This document shows positions 23,829 to 36,160 of a stretch of 64,000 nt of DNA, piece by piece (position 1 is the stretch's first letter; every line of letters starts with the position of its first letter). Origin of the DNA: Cichorium intybus (taxonomy: Eukaryota; Streptophyta; Magnoliopsida; Asterales; Asteraceae). The notes beneath the pieces were generated by a model. It ran no database searches. It was not told the DNA's origin and saw only the letters and a list, made by a program, of their open reading frames with translations. The stretch is taken from contig CM042010.1 in assembly GCA_023525715.1 (NCBI GenBank), positions 66,865,966 to 66,929,965 on the forward strand, in the 5' to 3' direction. A program made the position numbers and the translations under genes.

Positions 23829-24195
23829 AACATAAGTCTATATTTTTGCTGTAAGAAATGGAGCCAAGAATAGAATTAGAAACAAAGCCAAACATATGTT
23901 TATTGATAAACATATGTTCATAGATGAACAATGCAGTATATAAAAGAATGAGATGAAGATTGAAAATGATGATTGTTGTCTCCAGTTGTTGGTGAAATAC
24001 ATTAATGTTCATTGATGAAATTATGTACGTAGAAACATTTCAATGTTAAAAAAGGTATCCCCAATATGCCATTTCCTGGATGTGATTCTCTAGACACGAG
24101 TAAAAAAGATTTTGTTACATCCTTTCTAATTTAATCCATTCATGAAGTGATCCAAGGGATATAAAAGTGGTTCTGTGGTTAGGCAATGTTATTAT
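23829..24195. other. Unassigned spacer before element B
   Basis: AT-rich, no ORF or repeat recognised. Ends with the left target duplication of element B (ATTAT, 24191-24195). Confidence 0.5.
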
Positions 24196-24962
24196 TGTTG
24201 GATTAGGTGTCTAAGCCATGACTTTACAACTATATTTATCTTGTTAATTGAAGCAAAGTCCATTTGGGTTGCCCTCATAGCTGGAGGTCAGGATAGAGTT
24301 CAGTAGAGTAAAAGGTTGATTTATTAATTGTGTAATAAATCAATAGAATTAATTAAATGGTTTATTAATATATTTAAATGTTAATATATTAATTAGAAAC
24401 TATAATAATTAATTGAGATTTAATCTAGAATTAATTGGATTTAATTTAGTGATTAAATTAATTAATTAAAAGTGTGAGGACTAGTTTGTATTTATTCAAT
24501 AGTTGAATAACTGGCAAAGAGAAGTCCAGGGGCCAAAAGTGGCGCCACCCTTGGAGGCTTCTCTAGGGTTGGCGAAAACTCTAATTAGGGTTTAGGGATC
24601 TGGTCCAAGTGGTCAACAGGCTTGCCCACTTGGAGGCTCCTTAGGGTTTCAGGTGTAACCCTAGGAGGCTATAAAAGGAACCCTCTGGCTCCCCATTATT
24701 CACGACAACTTCAACCAAGATTACTCTGCTGGACTGTCTTCTCCATTGATGTGGGTATGACTTGCATCTGAGGCAGGATACTTTTGCTGCTAGCTTCAAG
24801 AACAAGATTCAAAGGTTGGTTCTTCTGATTTGAACTTTAGAAATAATTGTTGGCCTTTAGGTTTTAGTTTATTATCTACATAGAAGAAAACATAGATCTT
24901 TAATAGGGTGCATGTGAACCATAAGATTATTTTGTGTTCATTGTTTGCTAGAAAACCCTTCA
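24196..24962 (+). repeat. 5' LTR of element B
   Basis: Starts TGTTGGATTAGG and ends AAACCCTTCA. Contains a telomere-repeat-like palindrome near 24584-24604 (reading TTAGGGTTTAGGG) about 70-85 bp before the TATA box. Confidence 0.94.
24670..24677 (+). promoter_or_regulatory. TATA box of element B
   Basis: TATAAAAG in the LTR, repeated at 31474-31481 in the 3' LTR. Confidence 0.65.
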
Positions 24963-24963
24963 G

Positions 24964-24975
24964 TGGTATCAGAGC
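24964..24975 (+). other. Primer-binding site of element B, initiator tRNA-Met
   Basis: TGGTATCAGAGC, 1 nt after the 5' LTR end at 24962. Confidence 0.93.
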
Positions 24976-25869
24976 TGGTTTGTTTTCTTGTGATTTGATA
25001 TAAACTGTTTATTTGATCATGGGGTTTTCGAAAATAAACCCTTGGGAGGCTTAATTTTCGTCCATGGTGGCTAAGGTTTCAAAACCCTAGCCTCCCCTGC
25101 CTTATCTGCGAATTGCATGCTGCCTAGAATACTTGGTTGTTATTTTTGGTAACTAGATCTTCTGAATAACTTGAACCTTTAGTCCTTGCATGTTAACTTC
25201 GAGATTTTGGCTAGGGTTTCCTAACCCTAGCCGCCACCCTTGGTCCCCCCCCCCCCCCATGATTTGCTTGCCTTTTATAAGTAGGTTGTTATTTATGGTA
25301 ATTATTGGATAATTAAATAACTGGAACCCCTTATCTTTGCATGCTGATTTCGTGACCTAGGGATAAGGGTTAGGAAAATTAATTTGATTAATTTTTGTGA
25401 TTCCCTTATTAGATTTAATTAGTTTAATTAAATTGTTTAATTAAAAGACAAATTAAATCACTTAAGGAATTAATTAAATTTTCGAAAAAATAGAAATAAA
25501 TTTGCGAAAATTCTTTGAAAATTAATTCTAAAATATTTTAATAAGATTAAAATATATCTTATATATTTATGATTAAAAGTTAATTATTTATATATAAGAA
25601 AATTGGTTAGTCTTACCGCTAGTAGGCCTCATTCACAAAACTGTCCTATAAAGAGGGTATAAGGCGACTGACTATAAAATGTTAGTCTAATGGGTATCTA
25701 CTCTTACCCACCGCTCTCCTCGTCAGTCGAGTGTCGTTAGCCGAACGGGTTTGATAGAACCGCTAAGCCTCTTAAAAGTATAATGCTATAATTGAAAGTA
25801 CTAGAACCTCAAACAAAACCCAATCTAGTTACTTTAGGATAAAAATGTGAATTGGTGCTAATCCATGGA

Positions 25870-25952
25870 ATTGCACATTGCACTTTGTGGAACGTTGGTG
25901 GAGCGTGTGTGGTTTACCGGCACACTAACTGGGGTCCGCAAAGAGTTGCAAT
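25870..25952 (+). ncRNA. Apex-motif hairpin B1
   Basis: Motif 25900-25923 (GGAGCGTGTGTGG, then TTT, then ACCGGCAC) closed by GTTGGT/ACTAAC. Further out, CTTTGTGG (25883-25890) pairs with CCGCAAAG (25936-25943) and ATTGCA (25870-25875) with TGCAAT (25947-25952). Confidence 0.65.
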
Positions 25953-25957
25953 GGGTT

Positions 25958-26033
25958 TCTCGATTTTGTCATTATTAACGGAGCGTGTGTGGTTAACCGG
26001 CACGTTAATTAGAGATGGCAATCGACTTCGAGA
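25958..26033 (+). ncRNA. Apex-motif hairpin B2
   Basis: Motif 25980-26003 closed by ATTAAC (25974-25979) and GTTAAT (26004-26009). Outer arms TCTCGA (25958-25963) and TCGAGA (26028-26033) are perfect complements. Confidence 0.65.
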
Positions 26034-26338
26034 GTACCAAGCTAATTTGCATGGTTATTCACACCCGGTTTGTGATCCTCGGCATCCCAGTCACAAACAG
26101 TGGGGCACATCCGAGACTAAACATGCCATTGAACAGTTCAATGTGTCTCAACAGATCTAGGAATTTCATAAGATGAAATTGATAAGTGTATTATCTACCT
26201 TAATGACCATTATGTTGTGATTACGGCATCCCTCTTCACACCATAGTTGGGGTATTTTGGGTCCTAGCCTTAATAAATAATATATTGGGTAATTATTTAA
26301 AAGGATAAATGAAACTAATAAAATTCTGGTTATTGTAG

Positions 26339-27178
26339 ATGTCTGAATCAAGTGTCTATTCTCCTCCCTCTCCTCCTTCACCCATTTCTGAGAGCATCAG
26401 AAAGCACCTGCTTAATATGGAAAGGCTGACTGGCCTTAACTGTAAGGAATGGCTTCACAATTGGAGACTGGCTCTCGGCATTGCGGGCAAGCTTCATCTC
26501 ACCAAGTATCCGATCCCGGTTCCACAGGAACAAGTCATCATAAATAGTTCTTATGATAAGGGTAACTTCTTAGTTGACGTATCCGAAGAAATTCGTGACC
26601 TCATGTTGTTGACCATTGATCCCGAATTCCGCAAGGATTTTGAATCCTTAGGGCCATATGAGTTAATGCAATCGGTTGAGGAAAGGTTCCGAAAACCGGT
26701 TGAAGAGGAACGAGCTAGGATCTTCAAAAGACTTGCAGAGTGTAAGTTAAAAGAAGGCAGTAGCATCGATTCGCATGTTCTTCAGATTGAAGCATACATA
26801 GGAGAATTGTACAAACTTGGTTATACCATGAGTCAGGAGTCGAGTGTTAACACTCTACTCGCTTCACTGACCAGTAAGTACGATCTGTTCATTCAGACGT
26901 ATAGAAAGGAAGACCAGAAAAAGACCTTAATGGAAATGCGTCCACTGTTGACTTTATACGAGTCACTCTTGGACAGGCATAGCTCCAATGGTTCAGCTAC
27001 TTCTAGATTAAGTCCAGTGGAAAGACACAGCAAGAAACGATCCAGATCGTCTGGATATGTCTTAAGCTGGAAATCCACAGAATCGAATACAGTCGCGGAA
27101 AGATTGGAAGATGCTCCAAAGTCAAAATCTTTTGAAAGCTCAGGTATATCTAAAAACCTTAAAACTCATGTTCCATGA
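26339..27178 (+). CDS. Element B Gag (Copia-type, no zinc knuckle)
   Basis: An intact 279-residue frame. Residues 1-25 are Ser/Pro-rich. Residues 28-60 (ERLTGLNCKEWLHNWRLAL) match the start of Copia UBN2-type Gag domains, and residues 75-225 follow the same fold signature (EEIRDLMLLTIDPEF, ...SIDSHVLQIEAYIGEL..., LLASLTSKYDLFIQTY). The basic Ser-rich tail (KKRSRSSG) has no CCHC knuckle, unlike most Gags, so RNA binding may rely on the basic tail. Expected to form virus-like particles in the cytoplasm. The open frame in a 1%-diverged element suggests recent function. The start was chosen as the first ATG, directly after 'ttgtag'. A related copy in A (18262-19029) is broken. Confidence 0.82.
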   Translation: MSESSVYSPPSPPSPISESIRKHLLNMERLTGLNCKEWLHNWRLALGIAGKLHLTKYPIPVPQEQVIINSSYDKGNFLVDVSEEIRDLMLLTIDPEFRKDFESLGPYELMQSVEERFRKPVEEERARIFKRLAECKLKEGSSIDSHVLQIEAYIGELYKLGYTMSQESSVNTLLASLTSKYDLFIQTYRKEDQKKTLMEMRPLLTLYESLLDRHSSNGSATSRLSPVERHSKKRSRSSGYVLSWKSTESNTVAERLEDAPKSKSFESSGISKNLKTHVP

Positions 27179-27570
27179 TTCCTTGATGCATAATGTGATA
27201 GTCACATTTTGGTTTGTATGCAGGGAATCAGTAGAGTACGGGACATTTGCGCATAGGAGCACATTTGGATTGGATTTCCGGCTCATGCAGTTTTGAAGTT
27301 TAGTTAGATATTGAAATATTGTTATTAGCTTCTCAGATGCGTATGACATTGTCTATCATACAGTACATTGATCAAGGATTTTGTTTTTTTAATAAAATTG
27401 TCGTTTAATTTCTTTTAACATCTGTTGTTTGAAATTATCCTTGAAATATTGTATGATTCTATTGAATGCATGATTGATGATAACCTGAATATTGAATACA
27501 TCCAAAGTGTTTGGATCTTAGGAATTGTGTCCCTTATGATTGTTAAGATTAATATTATAAGAATCAATTC

Positions 27571-27815
27571 AACCAAAAGTCCAGTTGGATAGGACTTTGG
27601 AATCATTTGACTTAGAGTCACATGATGAATTGAGTTCTTAATGTGCTAAGAAATGAATCAACCAAAGATCCAGTTGGACAGGACTTTGGAATCATTTGGC
27701 TTAGAGTCAAATGATGATTAAGTTCTTTATAAAGCACATGTGGCAAGAAATGAATCACCCAAAGATCCAAAGGATAGGATTTTGGAATCAGCTGACTCAG
27801 AGTCAACTGAAGATT
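27571..27815 (+). repeat. Three tandem double-hairpin repeats
   Basis: Each unit has one hairpin near AAAGTCC/GGACTTT (27576-27598 in the first) and a second, TCATTTGAC/GTCACATGA-like, hairpin (27603-27625, 27692-27714, 27788-27810). The third unit changes the stem to TCAGCTGAC/GTCAACTGA, with one T-A pair replaced by G-C. Element A has the same array at 17636-17880. Confidence 0.65.
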
Positions 27816-28927
27816 GCAAGTCTTGAACAGAATTAACAAAGTCATAAGTTTACATAAAGATGTAAAAGAGATTGAGATTAGAAGCAACGAACACATCAGT
27901 TGCTATGTATTGCTCGAATCTCTGAATATAACACAATTGTTTGTACTTCACAATATTTGTCAGTCGGTATAACGAATATGACCTCGCTTATCAGAATAAG
28001 CGATTGGATTGAATCCTTGAACAGTTCAAGGACTTCAAAGGAAGTACGAGATCCACAGAACCTGAGTGACAGCATAAACTGGGGAAAATGTTTCACAGTT
28101 TATTCTCTTCCAAGAACATTAATAGTTATAATGTGTCTTAGGGAAGATGATGGAGCGTTGGTCGAAAGAGTTCGATCCTCAATGTATGAGATACATTGCC
28201 AATTAGTTTCCCGTAAATTAAACACTAAACCAGTCAGACCATATTAACCATATTCCAACCACATCTACGACTAAGTAGGTTTGCAGACACTGTCTGAAAT
28301 GTAAAGCTGGGATTGTCCCACTTGTACATTAAAGGTCCAGGGTCTTGTAATGTTCGTCCGAACCTCACGACTGGCCTGAACCTAATCAGAAATGTCATTT
28401 CACTGGCTATCCCGCTGTACCTGGAAAAGAAAGAGCTCTTTTAGAAAGAACTCATATTCTAAGGAGACAGTGGAAGTTTGGGACAGTCCTGAATGAGTTC
28501 AGGATTAGCCAAGTGAAATAACCTTTAGTCATCGCTAGGCTTAGAGCAGAAATCAGATTTCTGTTTTAATACTGACATAACCTTCTCTTGACCAGTAGTA
28601 CTGATCACCGTCATAAGTAGTTATGATCGGGGTGACATACCGAATAGTGGTAAAACACTATAGTTGGTACGGATTTTCAATCCGACTACTTGGAAGCATT
28701 GGTGAGCCTGGTTGCTGCCAATTAAGAGAACTTTAGGACGAGATACAGTCCATGTGACAGTTTGATTGATTTTACAACTGGTCTTAAAACCAGTGGGAGT
28801 AATCATCAAAAGAAACCAACATGGACAGAAACGTACCTTCAGAACATCTGGTTTAGCGAGACGATACTCAGAGCCATGTAATTGACTCCGAGAGAAGCAC
28901 TCTCAATAGAAGATAAAATCCGAAAGG

Positions 28928-29009
28928 ATACTGCATATTGTAAGTCGTTAGTGGAGCGCGTGTGGATCACCAGCACACTAATAGGGACTCACAAAGAATA
29001 TGCCAGTAT
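28928..29009 (+). ncRNA. Apex-motif hairpin B3
   Basis: Motif 28953-28976 (GGAGCGCGTGTGG, ATC, ACCAGCAC) closed by GTTAGT/ACTAAT. Outer arms ATACTGCATATT (28928-28939) and AATATGCCAGTAT (28997-29009) pair with a single bulge. Confidence 0.65.
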
Positions 29010-29882
29010 AAAGGTACATGGGCCCGGGATTTCCCCGCGGGCATCTCGTAAGAAAGGATATTCAGATTCTCGAAATATGCCAAAGGATTGGATTTTGAGA
29101 ATGGGCTGAAAGATTTCCATTAAGATGTCAGAAAGGTTTGGATTCTCAAAATGTGCCATAAGCTCTGGATTTTGTGAATAGTCCATAACCGTGTCAAAGC
29201 CAGTGGGAGTATTGCTGTTATCTATCTCAATATGTGTGTTACATACTGTTTCTAGGAAACGTCTCTTTTCATTACAAAGTGTAATGACTTGGTGTTAAGA
29301 GACGGATCGCTATGAAAGACTTAATAAAGATACGGCATGCTCGGGTGGTTATAAACGTCTATGAGATAGATCGAAACTCTGCCAAGATGATCTTGATGAG
29401 ACTCAAGATGCATAGCTCAGGAAAAGAGTTTCCTATCATTGCAAATTGTAATGATTTGGCATACAAAGAAGGTGCAGCATACTCACATAATCCATAGACA
29501 TCTATCAGATAGATGTTGTCATCAGTATAGACCTGGCCATAGTAAGCATGACCTTGATAAGATTCAAGATGCATGGAAAAGAGTCTCCGAAAGGAAATAG
29601 TTATTGAAAATCATGACACAAGGATTATAAGTAATCCTAAGATTCCAAAAGGTTTTGGAATATGACTAGATCATATCCAACAAGTTTCTTGGATCGATCA
29701 GAAGTGTCATGAACATGTCTTGATGACCTAATGCTTAGAGCATAGTGAGTTAGATTCAGGATATAAGCTGGCTGGAATACTTAATGGATTTTGTACATAC
29801 ATGAGAAATCATTAGAAAATGATTAGGGGTGAATGTTGATAACAATTTGAAAAGAGTTTTTCAAATAAGGACTTAATGGTTA

Positions 29883-29953
29883 AAGAATTTCGTTGGCATT
29901 CTGATGGAGCGCGTGTGGCTCACAGACACATCGTAACACCTCGAAATAGTCTT
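29883..29953 (+). ncRNA. Apex-motif hairpin B4
   Basis: Motif 29906-29929, more diverged on its 3' side (ACAGACAC), closed by TGAT/ATCG. Outer arms AAGAATTTCG (29883-29892) and CGAAAT..TCTT (29942-29953). Confidence 0.55.
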
Positions 29954-30987
29954 AGGGTGCGGTCATGTGGACTAAAGATCCCGAGAACCATGGAAAGTCA
30001 CAGTACAAAGAATAGAGTTGTTAGTGAGAATGACGGTATGACCAAAATTGAAATATCATCGGATGAAGTGTATAAATGTATAACATTTGAATACATAGAA
30101 AGAGTGAAAGGTCAAGTAGACATAGATACATAACACGAATTAAATAGTTTAAAAGGAATCTAGAAACCGATAATAGTTTATGTAAAATCCGACTTGGTGA
30201 TTACCTCGTGGAGACTTGGTAATTAGGCAATAGTAGCCACCAGTCAGATTTTAAGTTTCAATTTTGCATGTTTCACTTCCCGAATAATTTGATTCTTCAA
30301 AAGGTCCACAGTCGCTCATACTTTTCGGGAGTAAGTATGAACGAAGACTATCGTGAATTGGTTTGTAGATTGTCTAAGGAGTTAGACATTGCAGTAAGAC
30401 TGCTACAACGTTCACGAGTACTTAGAAATAGAGTTTTGAGTATTGGATAAACCCGCGCTCAACAGATTGCTTCATGGATTACATCACGAGCAATGTTGAG
30501 ACGATAATATCGTATGATCTTGAAGCGGAGACATATGAGTTGAAATTTACGAATTGGTTGTGCATTGATAATGCGAAAACGCATCGGTAACTCGATGTTA
30601 CAAACGCATTGTTGTGTACGATTTGATAAGTAAAAGACACAACCATATGAGTCAAAGCTTATTCGTTCCTTGACCCTGATGGGAAACAGATATCTGTAGG
30701 CCGCTCGATGATTTTGAAGTTGACTAAAGTGCTGGCCAGCCGGGACTAAATTGATGTGTTCAATTAGAAGTCTGAAAGTCATAAGCAGAATCGGAAATCG
30801 GGAAACAGAGTATCGGACAGAGATTGATCTCAATCCATGTCTCGTGTCTGAAAATATCTTGTTGGACGAAGGATCATATGATCACTTATCTTTGGACGGA
30901 ACTGACTAGGTCAGAGTTCGGCAGCAGTTTCTAGGAAGCTGCAGGTTGTTTATTAATTAGAAGATAAATTAAAGTCATAGACTTATC

Positions 30988-30999
30988 CAAGTGGGAGAC
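30988..30999 (+). other. Polypurine tract of element B
   Basis: AAGTGGGAGAC directly before the 3' LTR. Two other CAGTGGGAG boxes upstream (near 28792 and 29202) look similar and might act as extra priming sites. Confidence 0.7.
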
Positions 31000-31766
31000 T
31001 GTTGGATTAGGTGTCTAAGCCATGACTTTACAACTATATTTATCTTGTTAATTGAAGCAAAGTCCATTTGGGTTGCCCTCATAGCTGGAGGTCAGGATAG
31101 AGTTCGGTAGAGTAAAAGGTTGATTTATTGATTGTGTAATAAATCAATAGAATTAATTAAATGGTTTATTAATATATTTAAGTGTTAATATATTAATTAG
31201 AAACTATAATAATTAATTGAGATTTAATCTAGAATTAATTGGATTTAATTTAGTGATTAAATTAATTAATTAAAAGTGTGAGGACTAGTTTGTATTTATT
31301 CAATAGTTGAATAACTGGCAAAGAGAAGTCCAGGGGCCAAAAGTGGCGCCACCCTTGGAGGCTTCTCTAGGGTTGGCGAAAACCCTAATTAGGGTTTAGG
31401 GATCTGGTCCAAGTGGTCAACAGGCTTGCCCACTTGGAGGCTCCTTAGGGTTTCAGGTGTAACCCTAGGAGGCTATAAAAGGAACCCTCTGGCTCCCCAT
31501 TATTCACGCCAACTTCAACCAAGATTACTCTGCTGGACTGTCTTCTCCATTGCTGTGGGTATGACTTGCATCTGAGGTAGGATACTTTTGCTGCTAGCTT
31601 CAAGAACAAGATTCAAAGGTTGGTTCTTCTGATTTGAACTTTAGAAATAATTGTTGGCCTTTAGGTTTTAGTTTATTATCTACATAGAAGAAAACATATA
31701 TCTTTAATAGGGTGCATGTGAACCATAAGATTATTTTGTGTTCATTGTTTGCTAGAAAACCCTTCA
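31000..31766 (+). repeat. 3' LTR of element B
   Basis: 767 bp, about 8 differences from 24196-24962. Followed by the target duplication ATTAT. Confidence 0.94.
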
Positions 31767-32449
31767 ATTATAACAGGGTTGTGTATTATAACAGGGTTAA
31801 CCAATGTGAACACGTTGTAGACGATAAAATCTCACAACCCTTTGATCAAACCCTTATAAAGTAATATGTGGCCTAGATTAGTGTAACACCCGGCTTTTAA
31901 AACAAATCACCCCTGAAAAATTTTTCATTTAAAACCATAACAAAGGGGTATATTTTAGTAAAAACGGGTACAAGCGTATCAAGGAGAGTATAAAATACCG
32001 TAGTCTCCTTTGAAGCCGGGCTGCTACTGACAGCATCTAAGAGTCCTACTTCACGAGTCACTGACTCCATCTATTCCCCTATCAGGATCAAGCTAACCTG
32101 CAGGGACATTTAACAACGGTATGAGCTACAAAGCTCAGTGAGTAACCATTTCTGCAAATAACATGTATCAAATATATTCGTATATCTGTTCGGATATCGA
32201 ATCCAAACTCATAGCCTTACTGGCTGACCATATATCTCTTAGGATTTCACATCCTAATTTTGTAGCCTTACAGGCTACTTCATGACAACCTGCAATTATC
32301 AAACCACATCAGTTATTTGCACAGATAATCATATCTATCGTTTCTGTCCCATGTTTCATAGTCACAATGGACTGCATCATATGTCATGGCTATATAAGCC
32401 GCACCCTGTGTCATAGCTATGTAAGCTGCACAAAAACATTATCAATATC

Positions 32450-32875
32450 ATAGCCCGAAGGCCGCACTAGCTGGGTTTAACAACCCGATATCATAGCCAA
32501 AAGGCCACACCATGTACCTGTAACAAAATCATAGCCAAAAGGCCGCATCGGAGACATAGCCCGAAGGCCGCACCGGTTAGATATGGCTCACGGGTTAGCC
32601 CGCTGTTGCCGTGGCTCACGGGAAAATCCCGCTGTTGCCTAGACTCACGGCTGATTCCGGTCTTGTCTATATAAGTTTTATTGACTCACGGCTGGTTCCG
32701 GTATTGTCATTTTATTTTATTGACTCACGGCTGGTTCCGGTATTGTCATTTTATTTTATTGACTCACGGCTGGTTCCGGTATTGTCATTTTAGTGTATAT
32801 ATATATATATGTATTGACTCACAGCTCCGTTCTTGTCATCGCAATGACTCACGGCTTATCTGGTATTGTCTTTTA
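32450..32875. repeat. Minirepeat arrays in the solo LTR
   Basis: First, about five copies of 'catagcc..aaggccgcac' (32450-32575). Then six to eight copies of a 'gactcacggctg..ttccggtattgtc' unit, three of them exact with a 39-bp period (at 32683, 32722 and 32761). Confidence 0.85.
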
Positions 32876-33353
32876 CATATATTTTTACACTTGTCATTTT
32901 TGTCCCTCGAAGCCGTTTCAACCTGTAACAATATAATCATCATATATCGCATATGATATCAGTGAGATTACTCACCTGGATGCTAGCTGCGTTTCAATTT
33001 TGGTTGTTTCTTGCCTTTGCGTGCACCACAACCATTTTGTCCCATACCTATTTATCCATTTATATACCAAATGATAATAGGTTAATAATCATCTACATTG
33101 ACTCTAATACACTGGAGTTCAATACAATATCATTACAAATAATGCCTAGTTAATAAACTTTCCGTTTACTAACTTTATATGAATTTTACTATTCACCGAG
33201 GCATTCGGATCGGTCTACAGTGCCCCCGAGGGGTCGGAAACTCAATCTAAAAATTTTCCCAAACTTTTCAGACCATAACGAGCCTATGGTCCAAATTTGA
33301 GCTAAAACGGACAAGCCAAGCAAAAGTTAGCATTTTAAAGTCTCTGTCTGAGG

Positions 33354-33412
33354 GGCGCACCCCGCCCAGTCATGGGCGCACTGCGCCTGGGCGCACCCCG
33401 CCAGCGCGCCCA
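33354..33412. repeat. GC-rich GGGCGCAC(C/T)GCGCC motifs in the solo LTR
   Basis: Three copies of a GC-rich imperfect palindrome in an AT-rich LTR, about 0.9 kb from the LTR start. The same motif (or its complement) occurs at 54829-55102 and 60545-60630. Confidence 0.75.
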
Positions 33413-34326
33413 AAAGCCTGCAGGTGTCTCCTGTCCAGCCGCGATTTATGCACTGTAGCAAGCAGTTTTGGCACATTAAGTCCTTAATCAGGTCCTTAAT
33501 CGATTGGGGTTTGTTCTAGGACTAAAACCTTATACTTTAACAAGGTTTTTAACCATCCAAAACAACCAATTCAATCAAAATGAAGAATTAGGGTTCTTAG
33601 TTCTAACAACCCCAAACTTCAAATTCATCACTAATAGCAATCTACTTCCACTTTCTTTAGTTAAGTCCTTATTAGCAAGACTCAATGGAAGTATTACATC
33701 AACTTAAACACATAATCATCACTGCAAATGCAGTTTTTCAGTTTGTCCTCAAAACCCACCAAGAACAAACCATGCTAGAACTTGAAATACTTACTTCTAA
33801 TGCTTCCAATTCTTCATTCCAAAACCAAGAATCGGATTACAAGTTCCAACCTTCACCAATTCTTCAAGCTCTGCAGAAATTGCTCTCCAAAATCCATTCC
33901 CGTAGCTGCAAACAATGGCCAGTCAAAGAGAGTCAACTCTCTCTATATATATCACAAATTTTTACAAATTTGGTCCCTAAGTTCATTTCCTTGAGCTTTG
34001 ACCACAATAATCAAGTTTTATTACAATAAAACTTCCATTTCTTACATTTTTGCCACAACCAACAATATTTTTACATAATTGGTCGTTGACTTGGTCAAAT
34101 GACCAAAATACCCTTTTTCGGTAAAACGACCCGAATTCAGTTTTTATAACATTTTAAGTCCAAAACTCAAAATATTATTTCAAACCAAATACTTTTCTGT
34201 CCAAAAGACCATTTTACCCTTCCAAGGTAAAATAACCAATTTACCCTTTTATTATAATTATATAATAAAAATGTCTTGGCGTTACAATTAGTTCCTTTTA
34301 GTTCTTATTATTTTAATGGTTCTCAT

Positions 34327-36137
<1,811 letters not shown>

Positions 36138-36160
36138 TATATATATATATATATATATAT
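36138..36160. repeat. (TA)n tract, left piece
   Basis: 23 bp of TA repeats ending in TATAT, the left target duplication of Copia-2. Apparently one tract with 42269-42367 and 52701-52787. Confidence 0.9.

Larger units (their letters stand above)
24976..26338 (+). ncRNA. Structured leader of element B
   Basis: 1.36 kb between primer site and gag without a convincing ORF. Contains hairpins GACTGAC/GTTAGTC (25666-25687), two apex-motif hairpins (25870-25952 and 25958-26033), a long-range stem GTTTGTGA/TCACAAAC near 26070-26098, CATTGAAC/GTTCAATG (26127-26143) and AATTTCAT/ATGAAATT near 26162-26181. It ends in a pyrimidine-poor 'ttattgtag' just before the gag ATG, which could be a splice acceptor. 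Counterpart of 19030-20250. Confidence 0.6.
27179..30987 (+). ncRNA. Noncoding hairpin-tiled domain of element B
   Basis: 3.8 kb without a pol ORF. Perfect or near-perfect short hairpins recur every 50-150 bp. Examples: TCCTGAA/TTCAGGA (28487-28504), TCATTACA/TGTAATGA (29267-29285), ACATCTATC/GATAGATGT (29498-29516), ATTCCAAAA/TTTTGGAAT (29642-29661), plus the palindrome around 28020-28035 (CCTTGAACAGTTCAAGG). Two apex-motif hairpins are at 28928-29009 and 29883-29953. Most are matched in element A with substitutions that keep pairing or change it to G-U. Whether the RNA has a packaging, replication or regulatory role is unknown. Confidence 0.62.
24196..31766 (+). mobile_element. Element B: gag-only non-autonomous Copia-type retrotransposon
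   Basis: 7571 bp with identical-length 767-bp LTRs, exact target duplication ATTAT (24191-24195 and 31767-31771), initiator-Met primer site and polypurine tract. The only protein gene is gag (26339-27178). Downstream, 3.8 kb has no protease, integrase, RT or RNase H, so it must borrow them from an autonomous relative. This fits the TR-GAG/LARD concept of non-autonomous elements. The LTRs differ at about 8 sites (1%), so insertion is fairly recent. The leader and 3' domain are rich in conserved hairpins. Confidence 0.93.
31882..34286 (-). mobile_element. Solo Gypsy LTR (Tekay/Del-like)
   Basis: 2405 bp with inverted ends TGTAACACC (31882) and GGCGTTACA (34286), flanked by an exact 5-bp duplication ATTAG (31877-31881 and 34287-34291). 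No internal region is present, so it arose by LTR-LTR recombination. Long LTRs with TGTAACACC ends, internal minirepeats and an 'actcacct' phrase resemble chromovirus LTRs (lineage inferred). Orientation minus, from comparison with elements C and E. Confidence 0.85.

Noticed and set aside
25852..26160. 102-codon ORF in the B leader
   Set aside because: It crosses both apex-motif hairpins. A peptide reading (ERVWLTGTL-like) recurs with the motif, but stems vary in a paired way that favours RNA over protein, and copy 4 hits a stop.
28621..30133. Search for RT or integrase remnants in element B
   Set aside because: No YVDD, integrase zinc finger or RNase H landmark in any frame.
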